DNA of 51,029 nucleotides from Alphaproteobacteria bacterium (GCA_018650465.1 JABIFY010000021.1:1-51029), one strand, 5' to 3'; counted from the first letter of the stretch, positions 25,845-35,230 are shown. Numbers and translations: made by a program. The notes: a model not told the origin generated them from the sequence alone.

Positions 25845-27425
25845 TTACAGATCCTGCCCTTCGACCAGGTCGCCGCGCTCAAACAGGGTCTTGCGGATCA
25901 GATGCTTGGGCACCTTGCCATAACCGGACTTGGGCAAGTCATTCCAGAAGACATATTTTTTCGGGTGTTTGTAGCGCGACAGTTCGCCATTGATGAAGCC
26001 AGACAAGTCTTCAGCCGTGGCTCCTTGTTCCGTGGCCACGACAACCGCGACGCCAACCTCGCCCCATTTGGTATCCGGCACACCCAGCACGGCCACTTCG
26101 GACACACCGGGATGGGTCAATAACACTTCTTCGATTTCGCGCGGATAGACATTGGCACCGCCGGATATAAACATGTCCTTGGCCCGGCCTGTGATATATA
26201 CAAAGCCCGCTTCATCGACCCGTCCCAGGTCGCCGGTCAGGAACCAGCCATCCTGAAAAACCTCGGCGTTGGCCTTGTCGTTCTCCCAATAACCCGCCAT
26301 CACCGCCGGGCCCTTGCAGCAAATCTCGCCTTGCTCACCGGCAGGCAGCATATTGCCTTGCCCATCGCGAATACCGATCTCCAGACCAACCCGCGGCAAG
26401 CCACAGGTGCCGGGCCGGGCGTTCGGGTCATTCTCGTCGATAATGTAATGTTCCGGACGCAACACAGTAATGCAGCCGGTGACTTCGCCCTGGCCATAAT
26501 ATTCGATCAGCACCGGCCCCAGTTTTTCATAGGCCGTTTTCTGGTCCTCCAGGTACATGGGTGCCCCGGCGTGAATGACGTGGCGCAAGCTGGAATGATC
26601 GTACTGATCGACGGATGGGTGCTCGACCAACATTTTCACAATGGTCGGCACCGTGAAGGCATTGCTGACCTTGTATTTTTCCACCAGCTGCCAGACCGTT
26701 TCCGGGTCCATGCTTTCGCCGGGCAGCAGGATCGTCTTGGCCCCGCGCGCGACCTGCGGAAAGACATGACAGCCCGCGCCATGACTGAGCGGCGCCACGA
26801 CAATGGAAGCATCTTCCCTGCTCAGGTCCGGCATCAGGTCAGCCATGAAATTGTTGGTCACAAAGGACATCTGACCATGCGTCAGGATTGCGCCCTTGGG
26901 TCGCCCCGTGGTGCCCGAGGTATAAAACAGCCAGCAAGGGTCGTTATATTCTACGGGCAATTCCAGCGGTTTCGCCCCGGCGTTATCGGCCAACAGCTGA
27001 TCATAATCCAGTGCGCCGTCTGAGCCACCGATTGCGATCAGATGTTCGAGTGCGTCAGAACCTTCCTGGGCCGCCGCCGCATGATCAGCGAACATGCTCT
27101 CAAACAAAAAGGCCTTGGCCCCGGAATTTTTCGCTACATAAGCAATCTCCGGCGGGGTCTGGCGAAAATTTGACGGCACCCACACGGCACCCGCCTTGAA
27201 GATACCCCACAGGCTTTCGAACATGGCGCGATTGTTGCGCGACTGCACCATCACCCGGTCGCCCTTGTTCACACCCATCTTCATCAGGGTATCGCGAAAG
27301 GCGCTGGCGTTGGCATCCAGCTCAGCCCAGGTCGTTTCCTGATCACCATGGACCAGCCCAATCAGATCCGGATATAGCCGGGCTGTATCAGACAACAACC
27401 GACCCAAATTCATCGCACTAATCAT
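25845..27425 (-). CDS. Fatty-acid-type AMP-forming CoA ligase
   Basis: This ANL-superfamily ligase has 526 residues, the normal length. It shows the phosphate loop FYTSGTTGRPKGAI, the YGQGEVTG motif, LTGDLGRVDEAGF with the hinge region DMFISGGANVYPREIEEVL, and the C-terminal KSGYGKVPKHLI with its catalytic Lys. Substrate is unknown. Two ATGs lie close together; the first (27425) has GGGGA 7 bases upstream. The gene follows the thiolase gene, and a very stable hairpin (27454-27535) sits in the 119-base gap between them. Confidence 0.92.
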   Translation of the reverse strand: MISAMNLGRLLSDTARLYPDLIGLVHGDQETTWAELDANASAFRDTLMKMGVNKGDRVMVQSRNNRAMFESLWGIFKAGAVWVPSNFRQTPPEIAYVAKNSGAKAFLFESMFADHAAAAQEGSDALEHLIAIGGSDGALDYDQLLADNAGAKPLELPVEYNDPCWLFYTSGTTGRPKGAILTHGQMSFVTNNFMADLMPDLSREDASIVVAPLSHGAGCHVFPQVARGAKTILLPGESMDPETVWQLVEKYKVSNAFTVPTIVKMLVEHPSVDQYDHSSLRHVIHAGAPMYLEDQKTAYEKLGPVLIEYYGQGEVTGCITVLRPEHYIIDENDPNARPGTCGLPRVGLEIGIRDGQGNMLPAGEQGEICCKGPAVMAGYWENDKANAEVFQDGWFLTGDLGRVDEAGFVYITGRAKDMFISGGANVYPREIEEVLLTHPGVSEVAVLGVPDTKWGEVGVAVVVATEQGATAEDLSGFINGELSRYKHPKKYVFWNDLPKSGYGKVPKHLIRKTLFERGDLVEGQDL

Positions 27426-27453
27426 AGTATCCCCGTGAGATTATTATTTTGAC

Positions 27454-27535
27454 TGCCATGTCGCCCACGCCCCCTCCCGACCACCCAAGCAATTATACTG
27501 GTGGGTGGTCGGGAGGGGGCGTGGGCGGCATGGCA
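27454..27535 (-). promoter_or_regulatory. 34-bp near-perfect hairpin between thiolase and CoA ligase genes
   Basis: Arms 27454-27487 and 27502-27535 pair over 34 bases with one mismatch, which becomes a G-U pair in one transcript orientation. The loop is 14 bases and AT-rich. It begins 10 bases after the thiolase stop and ends 29 bases before the ligase start. No T-run follows on the minus strand, so it is not a simple terminator. It may stabilise the upstream message or set expression ratios, or mark a mobile-palindrome remnant. Confidence 0.75.
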
Positions 27536-27544
27536 TATCGAATC

Positions 27545-28738
27545 TTATTTCAACGGCTCCAGCACAGACACATAGTTGGCCACAGCCGCGCCGCCCATAT
27601 TAAAGACACCGCCCAGCTTGGCCCCGTCGATCTGACAGCCGCCCGCCGAATTGGTCAGCTGCATGGCCGCCATGACATGCATGGAAACACCAGTGGCACC
27701 CACGGGATGGCCCTTGGCTTTCAGGCCGCCAGAGGGGTTCACCGGCAGCTTGCCGTCTTTCTGGGTCCAACCTTCCTTGATGGCCCGCACGCCTTGACCC
27801 GGCTCGACCAGGCCCATGGCTTCGTATTCAATCAGCTCGGCAATAGTGAAACAGTCGTGGGTCTCGACAAAGGAAAGGTCATCCAGGGTGAGGTTGGCGG
27901 CTTCCAGGGTTTTGGCCCAGGCCAGCTTCGGACCTTCAAAGGCAACGATGTCACGCTTGCTCATAGGCAGGAAATCGTTGATGTGGGTCATGGCCCGGAA
28001 GGCAATGGCCTTGTCGGCATTTTGGCTGGCATCCATATCGGACAGCACCACCGCCGCCGCCCCATCCGAGACCATGGAACAATCGGTGCGTTTTAAAGGC
28101 CGTGCCACATAGGGGTTTTTTTCACTTTCCGTGCGACAGAAATCAAAGCCAAAATCTTTCTGCATATGAGCCAGCGGATTGACCGAACCGTTCTTGTGGT
28201 TCTTGGCCGCAATCATCGCCAGGGCATCGGACTGGTCGCCATATTTCTGGAAATAGTTTTGTGCGATCTGGCCAAACACACCAGGGAAAGTCATGCCGTC
28301 GACCGCTTCTTCCGCCACATAAGACGCCTTGATCAAGGTCGCCCCGACGGTGGCCGTATCGCAGGCTGTCATCTTTTCCATGCCGACGCACAACACATGG
28401 CGCGCCGCCCCTGCCCGGATGGCATTCACACCCTGATAAATCGCCGCCGAGCCCGTGGCACAGGCATTTTCCACTCGCGTCACCGGCTTGTAGCGCAAAT
28501 CATCCGAGGCCTGCAGCACCAGGGATGCCGGAAAATCCTGAGGCGACATGCCGCCATTAAAGGTGCCGATGTAAATCGCATCAATGTCCGCAGGCTCCAG
28601 CCCCGCATCAGCAATGGCATCCGTTGCCACCCGCACGATCAGCGATTCCGCATCTTCGTCCACAAGTTTACCGAAAGGTGTATGGGCCCAGCCCGTTATA
28701 CAAGCTGTGTTCATTTGCGAATTTAGGGGGGAAGTCAT
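27545..28738 (-). CDS. SCP2-like thiolase / acetyl-CoA acetyltransferase
   Basis: The protein (397 residues) belongs to the thiolase superfamily branch related to sterol carrier protein X thiolase. The nucleophile Cys lies in ENACATGSAAIYQG, and the catalytic His in KAKGHPVGATG. It probably cleaves a 3-ketoacyl-CoA in fatty or aromatic acyl-CoA breakdown. The frame has three nearby Met codons. I chose 28738, because AGGAG stands 8 bases upstream, rather than 28765 or 28714. It is first in an operon with the CoA ligase, AcuI-like reductase and GNAT genes. Confidence 0.88.
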   Translation of the reverse strand: MTSPLNSQMNTACITGWAHTPFGKLVDEDAESLIVRVATDAIADAGLEPADIDAIYIGTFNGGMSPQDFPASLVLQASDDLRYKPVTRVENACATGSAAIYQGVNAIRAGAARHVLCVGMEKMTACDTATVGATLIKASYVAEEAVDGMTFPGVFGQIAQNYFQKYGDQSDALAMIAAKNHKNGSVNPLAHMQKDFGFDFCRTESEKNPYVARPLKRTDCSMVSDGAAAVVLSDMDASQNADKAIAFRAMTHINDFLPMSKRDIVAFEGPKLAWAKTLEAANLTLDDLSFVETHDCFTIAELIEYEAMGLVEPGQGVRAIKEGWTQKDGKLPVNPSGGLKAKGHPVGATGVSMHVMAAMQLTNSAGGCQIDGAKLGGVFNMGGAAVANYVSVLEPLK

Positions 28739-28879
28739 TTGAGGGTCTCCTGAGTAATGTTTCATATGCGAAGTATTATTTGGCGATAGCTTAGCAGATT
28801 TTCAGGCGATGCAAGAGTCGGAATGGGATTGCCTCAATAGGCTGCTGCCTACCCACAAGCTCAGCGTCAAAACCTGACT

Positions 28880-29578
28880 TTAATCCGCCTGCCCGGCTTT
28901 CTTGCCCTGCTCGAACATGATTTTGCGGGCTTCGTCGGTCATGGGTTTGCCGAAGGTGCGTTCTTCTTTGCCAACTTCGACGCCTTTGCGGCAGGCCGGG
29001 CGGACTTTCATGGTGTCGTGCCAGCGGCGCACGTTAGGCAGGTGATCCAGGGGTTGTTCGAAGCGTTTATAGGGCAGCAGCCAGGGCCAGATGGCCATGT
29101 CGGCGATGGAATAATCCCCAGCCAGAAATTCCCTGCCTTCCAGCCAACCATCCATCACCGTCAGCAAACGATCATATTCGTTGGCATAGCGGTTCAAGGC
29201 GTAATCATGTTCGCCCTCGGCATAATTGACAAAATGACTAAGCTGCCCGGCCATGGGCCCAAAGCCGCCAATTTGCCAGAACAGCCATTGCAAGGCTTCC
29301 CAACGGGCTTTTGGCTCGGTCGATAAAAACTTGCCGGTTTTTTCTGCCAGATAAATCAGGATCGCCCCGGACTCAAAAATCGATTGCGGCTCTCCGGCCA
29401 CATCATGATCAACAATAGCGGGCATGCGGTTGTTGGGGGATATGGCGAGGAATTCCGGCTTGAATTGATCCCCTGCCCCCAGGCTGAGCGGAATAACCCT
29501 GTAGGGCAATTCGCATTCCTCCAGCATGATGGAAATTTTCCAGCCATTGGGTGTGGGCGCGTACCAAAGATCAATCAT
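28880..29578 (-). CDS. YfcG/YghU-type glutathione S-transferase
   Basis: The 232-residue protein has the thioredoxin-like N-terminal GST domain starting IDLWYAPTPNGWKISIMLEE, with NNRMPAIVD before the cis-Pro and SGAILIYLAEKTG for the gamma-glutamyl contact. The helical C-terminal domain has WLFWQIGGFGPMAGQLSHF, a signature of YfcG/YghU (nu-class) proteins, which act as disulfide-bond reductases with two bound glutathiones. It starts 6 bases after the aldolase stop, so the two genes are an operon. The physiological substrate is unknown. Confidence 0.9.
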   Translation of the reverse strand: MIDLWYAPTPNGWKISIMLEECELPYRVIPLSLGAGDQFKPEFLAISPNNRMPAIVDHDVAGEPQSIFESGAILIYLAEKTGKFLSTEPKARWEALQWLFWQIGGFGPMAGQLSHFVNYAEGEHDYALNRYANEYDRLLTVMDGWLEGREFLAGDYSIADMAIWPWLLPYKRFEQPLDHLPNVRRWHDTMKVRPACRKGVEVGKEERTFGKPMTDEARKIMFEQGKKAGQAD

Positions 29579-29584
29579 GGCTGG

Positions 29585-30352
29585 CTATTCCGGCCTAAAT
29601 CGTTTCAACAGGGCGTCGGAATGTTTGATCAACAGCCCGATATCCGCACCCACGGCTACGAACATAAAGCCCGCATCCAGATAACGTTTGGCGTCTTCTT
29701 CGACCGGAGCCAGAATGCCGGCAGGTTTGCCTGCGGCCTTGCAGCGTTCGTTAATATCCATGATGGCGGCCTGTACGTCCGGGTGGCCCGGATTGCCCAG
29801 GTGACCCAAACCGGCAGATAAATCCGACGGCCCAACAAAGACGCCATCGACACCATCTACGGCCAAAATCGCATCGACATTGTCGTAGCCTTTTTGTGTC
29901 TCCACCTGAACCAGCATGCAGATTTCTTCGTCGGCATGGTCAAAATAGTCCTTCACCCGGGCATACTTATTGGCCCGGGTCGATGTGGCCACACCGCGCA
30001 TGCCCCGAGGGGGATAACGCACGGCGGCGACGGCAGCCTCGGCTTCTTCAGCGGTTTCCACATAAGGCACCAAAAATGATTGCGCCCCGATGTCCAGAAA
30101 ACGTTTGATCATTACCGCGTCATTCCAGGCCGGGCGCACAACCGCTGAGGCTGTGCCCGTAGCCATTCCCTGCAATTGAGTGAGCATCATGGCAGGCTCG
30201 TTTGGCGCATGTTCAGAATCCAGTAGCAGCCAGTCATAGCCGGAATAGCCCACAAGTTCCGCCACGGTATTGCTGCACAGGCTGAGCCACAAACCGATTT
30301 GGGGTTGACCGTCTCGCATGCCTTGTTTGAATTTGTTAACCTGACGTTCCAT
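29585..30352 (-). CDS. HpcH/HpaI-family class II aldolase
   Basis: This 255-residue metal-dependent aldolase of the HpcH/HpaI/2-dehydro-3-deoxyglucarate aldolase type cleaves 2-keto-4-hydroxy acids to pyruvate and an aldehyde. GLWLSLCSNTVAEL, DWLLLDSEHAPNEP, MLVQVETQKGYDNVD and VFVGPSDLSAGLG hold the metal Glu and Asp and the substrate-binding Arg/Gly residues of the family. The open frame runs further upstream across the divergent gene, but the ATG at 30352 with AGGAA upstream starts the family's normal N-terminus. It is followed at once by the GST gene. The substrate could be a 2-keto-3-deoxy sugar acid or an aromatic meta-cleavage product. Confidence 0.9.
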   Translation of the reverse strand: MERQVNKFKQGMRDGQPQIGLWLSLCSNTVAELVGYSGYDWLLLDSEHAPNEPAMMLTQLQGMATGTASAVVRPAWNDAVMIKRFLDIGAQSFLVPYVETAEEAEAAVAAVRYPPRGMRGVATSTRANKYARVKDYFDHADEEICMLVQVETQKGYDNVDAILAVDGVDGVFVGPSDLSAGLGHLGNPGHPDVQAAIMDINERCKAAGKPAGILAPVEEDAKRYLDAGFMFVAVGADIGLLIKHSDALLKRFRPE

Positions 30353-30496
30353 GGGGGTTCCTGCTGAATTTTTGCTGATTTTGGGTCGGTGAATGCTGGA
30401 CACATGGTGCCGGAACAGGGATGATTTGACCAGAGCCACAAGACGATTCTGTCTTCTCCTCCTAATGGCAACCCCTTGTAAACTGCGGATATCACT

Positions 30497-32851
30497 ATGA
30501 CTGACGACGTAATCCTTGCCACAGTACCACTGAAGTTTGGCTCTGGCCCGGCCCGCAATCGCCAGGAAGACCACCGCCTGTTGTCCGGTGGTGGCCGCTA
30601 TACTGAAGATGTGCATTGGGAAGGTGAAGCCCACGGTTATGTCTTTCGCGCCCCGTATGGGCACGCAAAAGTTCTGGAACTGGACGTGTCGGCAGCACGT
30701 GAGGCTGAAAGTGTGTTGGCGGTCTATACTTATGATGATCTGAAAGCCGCGGGTTACGGCCCCTTCCCCTTTGGCCTGCCAGTCAAAAATGCCGATGGCA
30801 GTGATCCTTTTGTGCCAGACCGCCATGCTTTAGCATCGGATAAAATCCGCCATGTGGGCGAACCTCTGGCCTTTGTCGTGGCTGAAACCCGTGTTGCTGC
30901 CCAGGATGCCGCTGAACAGATTTATCTGGATGTAGAAATATTGGAGGCTGTGACCGATCCAACAAAGGCGTTGGATACGGGTGCCCCACAATTATTCGAC
31001 GGCCATGCCAACCAGTGCATTGAGTGGCAAAACAACGACGGCAGCGAAGTCTCGGCGGCCCTGGAAGCGGCGGCCCATGTGGCAACGGTTGAAGTCGACA
31101 TCAACCGACTGGTTGTGGCGACCATGGAACCGCGTGGTGCCATCGCAAAATATGATGCCGCCAACGAACATTTCACCCTGCACCTGGGCGGCCAGGGAAA
31201 CTGGGGTACGCGGCAAACCCTGGCCACAGCCGTGCTGAAGATCGAGCCGGAAAAGCTGCGCGTGGTCTGTGATGATATTGGTGGCTCCTTCGGCATGAAG
31301 GCGCAAATGCATGCCGAACCCGTGCTGGTCTTGCATGCCGCCCGCGATCTGGGACGTGCGGTGCACTGGATGGAAGACCGCAGCGGCAGTTTTGTTTCTG
31401 ACATGCAGGGACGCGGCTATTATGTCAAAGGCGAGTTGGGCCTGGATGAAGCCGGAAATTTTGTTGCCCTGCGTCTGGATGGTTTCAGTGATCTGGGCGG
31501 CTGGTGCACAGCACTGGCCCCCATGATGCACGGCATCAACATTATGAAAAATGCGCCCAGTTTATATAAAACACCCTTGATGCATGTGCACACACGTGCG
31601 GTCTTTACCAACAAGGTACCAATGGCCCCCTATCGCGGCGCCGGACGTCCGGAGGGCAATTATGTCATGGAACGCCTGGTGGAAGCCGCCGCAGAGATCA
31701 CCGGCCGCGATGCTCTGGAATTGCGCCGCCTGAACTTCATTCAGCCCGATGCCATCCCTTTCAAGGCGGCCTCAGGCCTTGTCTATGACAGCGGTGATTT
31801 CCCGGCGCTGATGGAAAAGGCCTTGAGCAAATCGAACTGGCAGGGCTTTGATGCCCGTCGCGAACAGTCGATAAAAAACGGATATCTGCGTGGGCGCGGC
31901 ATTGCCAGTTTCCTGGAAGTCACCGGCCCGCCCGGTGCCGAGACAGGTGGCATCCAGTTCAGTGATGACGGCCAGATTACGATCGTCACTGGCACATCAG
32001 ATCAGGGCCAGGGACACCTGACCGCCTTTGCCGAAATCCTTCACCAGTTATTGGGTGTGCCTCATGAAGCCGTGCTTCTGAACCAGGGTGACAGTGATCA
32101 ATTGCTGGGCAGTGGCGGCACCGGCGGATCAAAATCCCTAATGGCAACGGGCACAGCGCTGGATGCCGCCGCGACCGTTGTCATTGAGAAGGGCCGCAAG
32201 TGGGCCGGGCATATTCTGGAAGCGGCGGTTGAGGATATCGAGTTTTCCAGCGGCAATTTCCAGGTCGTGGGAACGGACAAGTCCGTACCCCTGATTGATC
32301 TGGCCCAACAGGTCATGGCCATCGAGAATATCCCCGATGATATGCCCGATAGTCTGGACACCAAACTAACGGCAGACTCGCCGCCTTCTGCTTTTCCCAA
32401 TGGCTGCCATGTCTGTGAAGTTGAAATTGACCCAGCCACCGGCCAGGTGCGGGTGGATCGATATACAGCCGTCGATGATTTTGGCACCGTTATTAATCAG
32501 GCCATTGTTGAGGGCCAGGTGCATGGTGGCATCGTTCAGGGCCTGGGCCAGGTCTTGATGGAAGATGCTTACTATGACGCGGATGGTCAGCTATTGGCTG
32601 GCAGTTTCATGGACTATGCCATGCCTCGGGCACAGGACATGCCTTGGTTTGATGTCTCGGAACATCCTGTACCTGCGACCACCAATATTCTTGGCGTCAA
32701 AGGCGTGGGCGAGGCTGGCACAAGTGGTTCTATCCCCAGCGCCATGATTGCCATTCTCGATGCCCTGAAGCCCTTGGGCGTCACCGATATCTCCATGCCC
32801 GCCACACCGGAACGTGTCTGGCAAGCCATTCAGGATGCGAAATCAGTGTAA
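30497..32851 (+). CDS. Xanthine dehydrogenase-family molybdopterin-binding subunit, orphan
   Basis: This 784-residue protein is the large catalytic subunit of a CoxL/xanthine-dehydrogenase-type molybdenum hydroxylase. It has GGSFGMK, APYRGAGRPE (type II CoxL-like, around 377-386), and the active-site Glu E739 in GVGEAGTSG, so the catalytic residues are kept. The true CO-dehydrogenase loop AYxCSFR is absent, so CO oxidation is unlikely. Normally FAD and 2Fe-2S subunit genes lie beside it; here the neighbours are an aldolase and a small membrane protein. The partners must be elsewhere, or the protein works with another set. It is divergent from the aldolase gene. Confidence 0.9.
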   Translation: MTDDVILATVPLKFGSGPARNRQEDHRLLSGGGRYTEDVHWEGEAHGYVFRAPYGHAKVLELDVSAAREAESVLAVYTYDDLKAAGYGPFPFGLPVKNADGSDPFVPDRHALASDKIRHVGEPLAFVVAETRVAAQDAAEQIYLDVEILEAVTDPTKALDTGAPQLFDGHANQCIEWQNNDGSEVSAALEAAAHVATVEVDINRLVVATMEPRGAIAKYDAANEHFTLHLGGQGNWGTRQTLATAVLKIEPEKLRVVCDDIGGSFGMKAQMHAEPVLVLHAARDLGRAVHWMEDRSGSFVSDMQGRGYYVKGELGLDEAGNFVALRLDGFSDLGGWCTALAPMMHGINIMKNAPSLYKTPLMHVHTRAVFTNKVPMAPYRGAGRPEGNYVMERLVEAAAEITGRDALELRRLNFIQPDAIPFKAASGLVYDSGDFPALMEKALSKSNWQGFDARREQSIKNGYLRGRGIASFLEVTGPPGAETGGIQFSDDGQITIVTGTSDQGQGHLTAFAEILHQLLGVPHEAVLLNQGDSDQLLGSGGTGGSKSLMATGTALDAAATVVIEKGRKWAGHILEAAVEDIEFSSGNFQVVGTDKSVPLIDLAQQVMAIENIPDDMPDSLDTKLTADSPPSAFPNGCHVCEVEIDPATGQVRVDRYTAVDDFGTVINQAIVEGQVHGGIVQGLGQVLMEDAYYDADGQLLAGSFMDYAMPRAQDMPWFDVSEHPVPATTNILGVKGVGEAGTSGSIPSAMIAILDALKPLGVTDISMPATPERVWQAIQDAKSV

Positions 32852-33159
32852 CGAAACCTATCTATTGATCAAATTCATGAGATACGCAGTGCCCTGGAAG
32901 GACTGATGTAAAGGAAATCCAGGCAGCATGTATTTGAATGAAACAGAAACACTGTAGATGACGTCCGATAAAACGCGTTAAACAGACGTCAAAACTCTCT
33001 CAGGGACATAGCTGCTTTTGACCCTGAACGGACAAAATTCTCATTCAAATCGTTCTACTTGGCAAAAAATGGCAGTCGCGATAGGCTTACGGTGCAGGCT
33101 TCGACCAGATACTTTCTGTGCAACAAATATGGCTGCTATTTTCAGATCGGAGGTACGAA
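32852..33159. other. Intergenic region between the molybdenum hydroxylase and a membrane protein gene
   Basis: No gene, RNA or strong repeat is visible in these 308 bases, only short low-quality frames. A good ribosome-binding site CGGAGG lies at its end (33148-33153) and decides the start of the next gene. Confidence 0.5.
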
Positions 33160-33576
33160 GTGTTCCTTTTTGACCCTTTTCGAATGATCGTTGATATTGG
33201 ACGAGCCAACCGCAATATCTACTTTTGGGGTGGCGCATTAAATATTCCGCAGGTTGTCGGAGGCGTGTTTTTTTTCGATCATGTAGAAGCGCAGGCAATC
33301 TTGGTCGTAGCGATCTTGGGTCTGATCGTAGCAGGTCAAATTCACAAAAAGGCCGCCTTTTCCCGCATGATCGGAATGTGTCATTTGCCGTGGCTTCTGC
33401 TATTACCCTGGCTGATATACAGGCAGGCAAACATAGAGTACCCATTTTGGTTAGAAGCCTGGCTCTACTATTCGTCTGCCACCATTGCGGCGAGTTTGAT
33501 ATTTGATGCGATGGACTTCTATCGATATTCCAAAGGACAAAAAACGTTCGCTTGGGCTGAGGACAAAAGTGAATAA
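33160..33576 (+). CDS. Small membrane protein of unknown function
   Basis: The protein has 138 residues with three or four hydrophobic segments (about 25-35, 41-55, 70-86 and 95-115) and a polar C-terminal tail. I recognise no family. I start at the GTG at 33160 because CGGAGG stands 6 bases upstream; the frame is open 14 codons further to another GTG but without such a site. WGGALNIPQVVGGVFFF and ILGLIVAGQIHKK suggest a small integral membrane protein. Neighbours give no clear hint of its function. Confidence 0.7.
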   Translation: MFLFDPFRMIVDIGRANRNIYFWGGALNIPQVVGGVFFFDHVEAQAILVVAILGLIVAGQIHKKAAFSRMIGMCHLPWLLLLPWLIYRQANIEYPFWLEAWLYYSSATIAASLIFDAMDFYRYSKGQKTFAWAEDKSE

Positions 33577-33669
33577 TGCCGCGAGGGCAGCTTTTGGCTA
33601 CAAGCGGTAGTCAGTCGGTGCGCCAGACAGGGTCCGTTCTTTGGCTTTATGCAGACATCAAATTCTGTA

Positions 33670-35190
33670 CTAAATATCGTCTTCGCTGATCCCGGCGAGG
33701 CGGCGAGCGTGGGTGCGTTTTGCGCCCACATCCATGCCACGGGCGATTTGCACACGCTGGGCCTGGGGTGATCCGGCACCGTGCATGCTTTCGGTCAAAT
33801 AACCAACGGCATTACGGCCCAGGGTCATGTTTTCGATCAAGCGCAAGATGCGCATGCGATCTTCCACCGGGGTGTTTTCGCGACCAATCAGGAACTTGCG
33901 GATCAGCGGACCGACGTCGTCATTTTCCAGATCCTGTTCTGAGGGCAAGGTGACCATCAGGCCCCCGGCCAGGTCCTGGGCAAGTCGGGCAATTTCATAA
34001 GGAAAGCGCGTCACATTTTGTTTGCAGACATTGGCGTGCATGTCATCATTTTGCCAGACGCCGGATTTCATGGGGCGGGCTTCATGGGCTGAAGCCAGGG
34101 CCGATCCGGCGATGGTCTCGTTCAGGTGCGCCATCTCGATCAGTTTGTCTTTGATATGGGAGGCTTTGGAGACACCGTTCATATCGGCGATTTCCGCCGC
34201 CGCCCCGATCAGAACATCGCCCACACCCGTTTTGCAGATATAGCTGCACCGGTGATAGGTCGTGAACCGTTCCACCAGATCGGCGGCAAAATCAAATTCC
34301 CCGTTCATGAACACACGGTCATAGGGAATAAAAACATCGTCAAACACGATCATGGCTTCCTGGCCTGCGAAACTTGCGTTTCCGGCATCAATATTGCCGT
34401 CCTCCATACTGCGGGTGTCGTTGGACTGGCGGCCATAGATGTAGGTAATACCTTCAGCGTGGGCCGGAACCGCACCAACGATGGCAAAGTCCTTGTCTTC
34501 TTCTGTCAGGCGAATGGTCGGCATGACAATCAGCCAGTGAGAATTAATGCAACCGGTTTGATGACATTTCACGCCACGCACCACGACACCGTCTTCCCGT
34601 CGCTCGGAAATATGCAAGTAAACATCCTGGTCAATTTGCTGGTGCGGGGCTTTGCTGCGGTCACCCTTGGCATCTGTCATGGCCCCACCGATGACCTGGT
34701 TCTTTTTCTGTACCTTGGCAAGAAAGGACAGGAAGCGCGCATGATAATCCGTGCCATGGACTTCATCGATATCGTAGGTCACGCTGTGCAGGGAATTTAT
34801 AGCGTCCAGTCCGACACAACGCTGAAAGCAAGTGCCTGTGCGACTGCCGAGATCACGCTGCATGCGGGCTTTGGCCACCAGATCACCGGCACTTTCATGA
34901 ATGTGTAAAAACCGGTTCACGCGATCACCGGTATAGGGTGACAAAGCGGTCACCGCCTCGGGGTTTTCTTCCGCCAGACGATAGGTTTCCGCCATGGAAT
35001 TAATCGACGTACGAACCATCGGGTGATCGATAGGTTCGTCCAGACATTTGCCAAAGAGGTACACCTTCATGGGCCGCCCCCGCAGGCTGTCGATATAATC
35101 ATCCCCGCCTGTGATGGTGTCGTAATCGCCCCAGTCGGCTGACCTGAGATCTTCGGAATCAGCGGCGGTCATCTGCTCAGCACTACTCAT
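33670..35190 (-). CDS. 4-hydroxybutyryl-CoA dehydratase-like protein (HpaB superfamily)
   Basis: This 506-residue protein has the HpaB/acyl-CoA-dehydrogenase-like fold but carries the features of 4-hydroxybutyryl-CoA dehydratase, which turns 4-hydroxybutyryl-CoA into crotonyl-CoA. GTCFQRCVGLDA supplies C121 and C125, and YHRCSYICKTGVGD supplies H313 and C319, matching the three Cys and one His that bind the 4Fe-4S cluster. Further blocks AMTDAKGDRSKAP, HLNETIAGSALAS, NVCKQNVTRFPYEIARL and YLTESMHGAGSPQAQR agree with this branch and not with flavin-only 4-hydroxyphenylacetate 3-hydroxylases. The spacing between H313 and C319 seems one residue shorter than I recall for the clostridial enzyme. 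Downstream of the 35231-37225 aminopeptidase gene, it may share its transcript. Confidence 0.78.
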   Translation of the reverse strand: MSSAEQMTAADSEDLRSADWGDYDTITGGDDYIDSLRGRPMKVYLFGKCLDEPIDHPMVRTSINSMAETYRLAEENPEAVTALSPYTGDRVNRFLHIHESAGDLVAKARMQRDLGSRTGTCFQRCVGLDAINSLHSVTYDIDEVHGTDYHARFLSFLAKVQKKNQVIGGAMTDAKGDRSKAPHQQIDQDVYLHISERREDGVVVRGVKCHQTGCINSHWLIVMPTIRLTEEDKDFAIVGAVPAHAEGITYIYGRQSNDTRSMEDGNIDAGNASFAGQEAMIVFDDVFIPYDRVFMNGEFDFAADLVERFTTYHRCSYICKTGVGDVLIGAAAEIADMNGVSKASHIKDKLIEMAHLNETIAGSALASAHEARPMKSGVWQNDDMHANVCKQNVTRFPYEIARLAQDLAGGLMVTLPSEQDLENDDVGPLIRKFLIGRENTPVEDRMRILRLIENMTLGRNAVGYLTESMHGAGSPQAQRVQIARGMDVGAKRTHARRLAGISEDDI

Positions 35191-35230
35191 GTCTCTCGTC
35201 CTTCATTCTGCCGCTAGATCAATCACTTGT

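Noticed and set aside
30353-30826. N-terminal extension of the HpcH/HpaI aldolase
   Set aside because: The extra 158 codons run antisense through the divergent molybdenum hydroxylase gene and its promoter; the ATG at 30352 has a ribosome-binding site and the family's usual start.
32990-33060. Possible degraded gene before the small membrane protein
   Set aside because: Short frames exist on both strands but none shows protein-like features.
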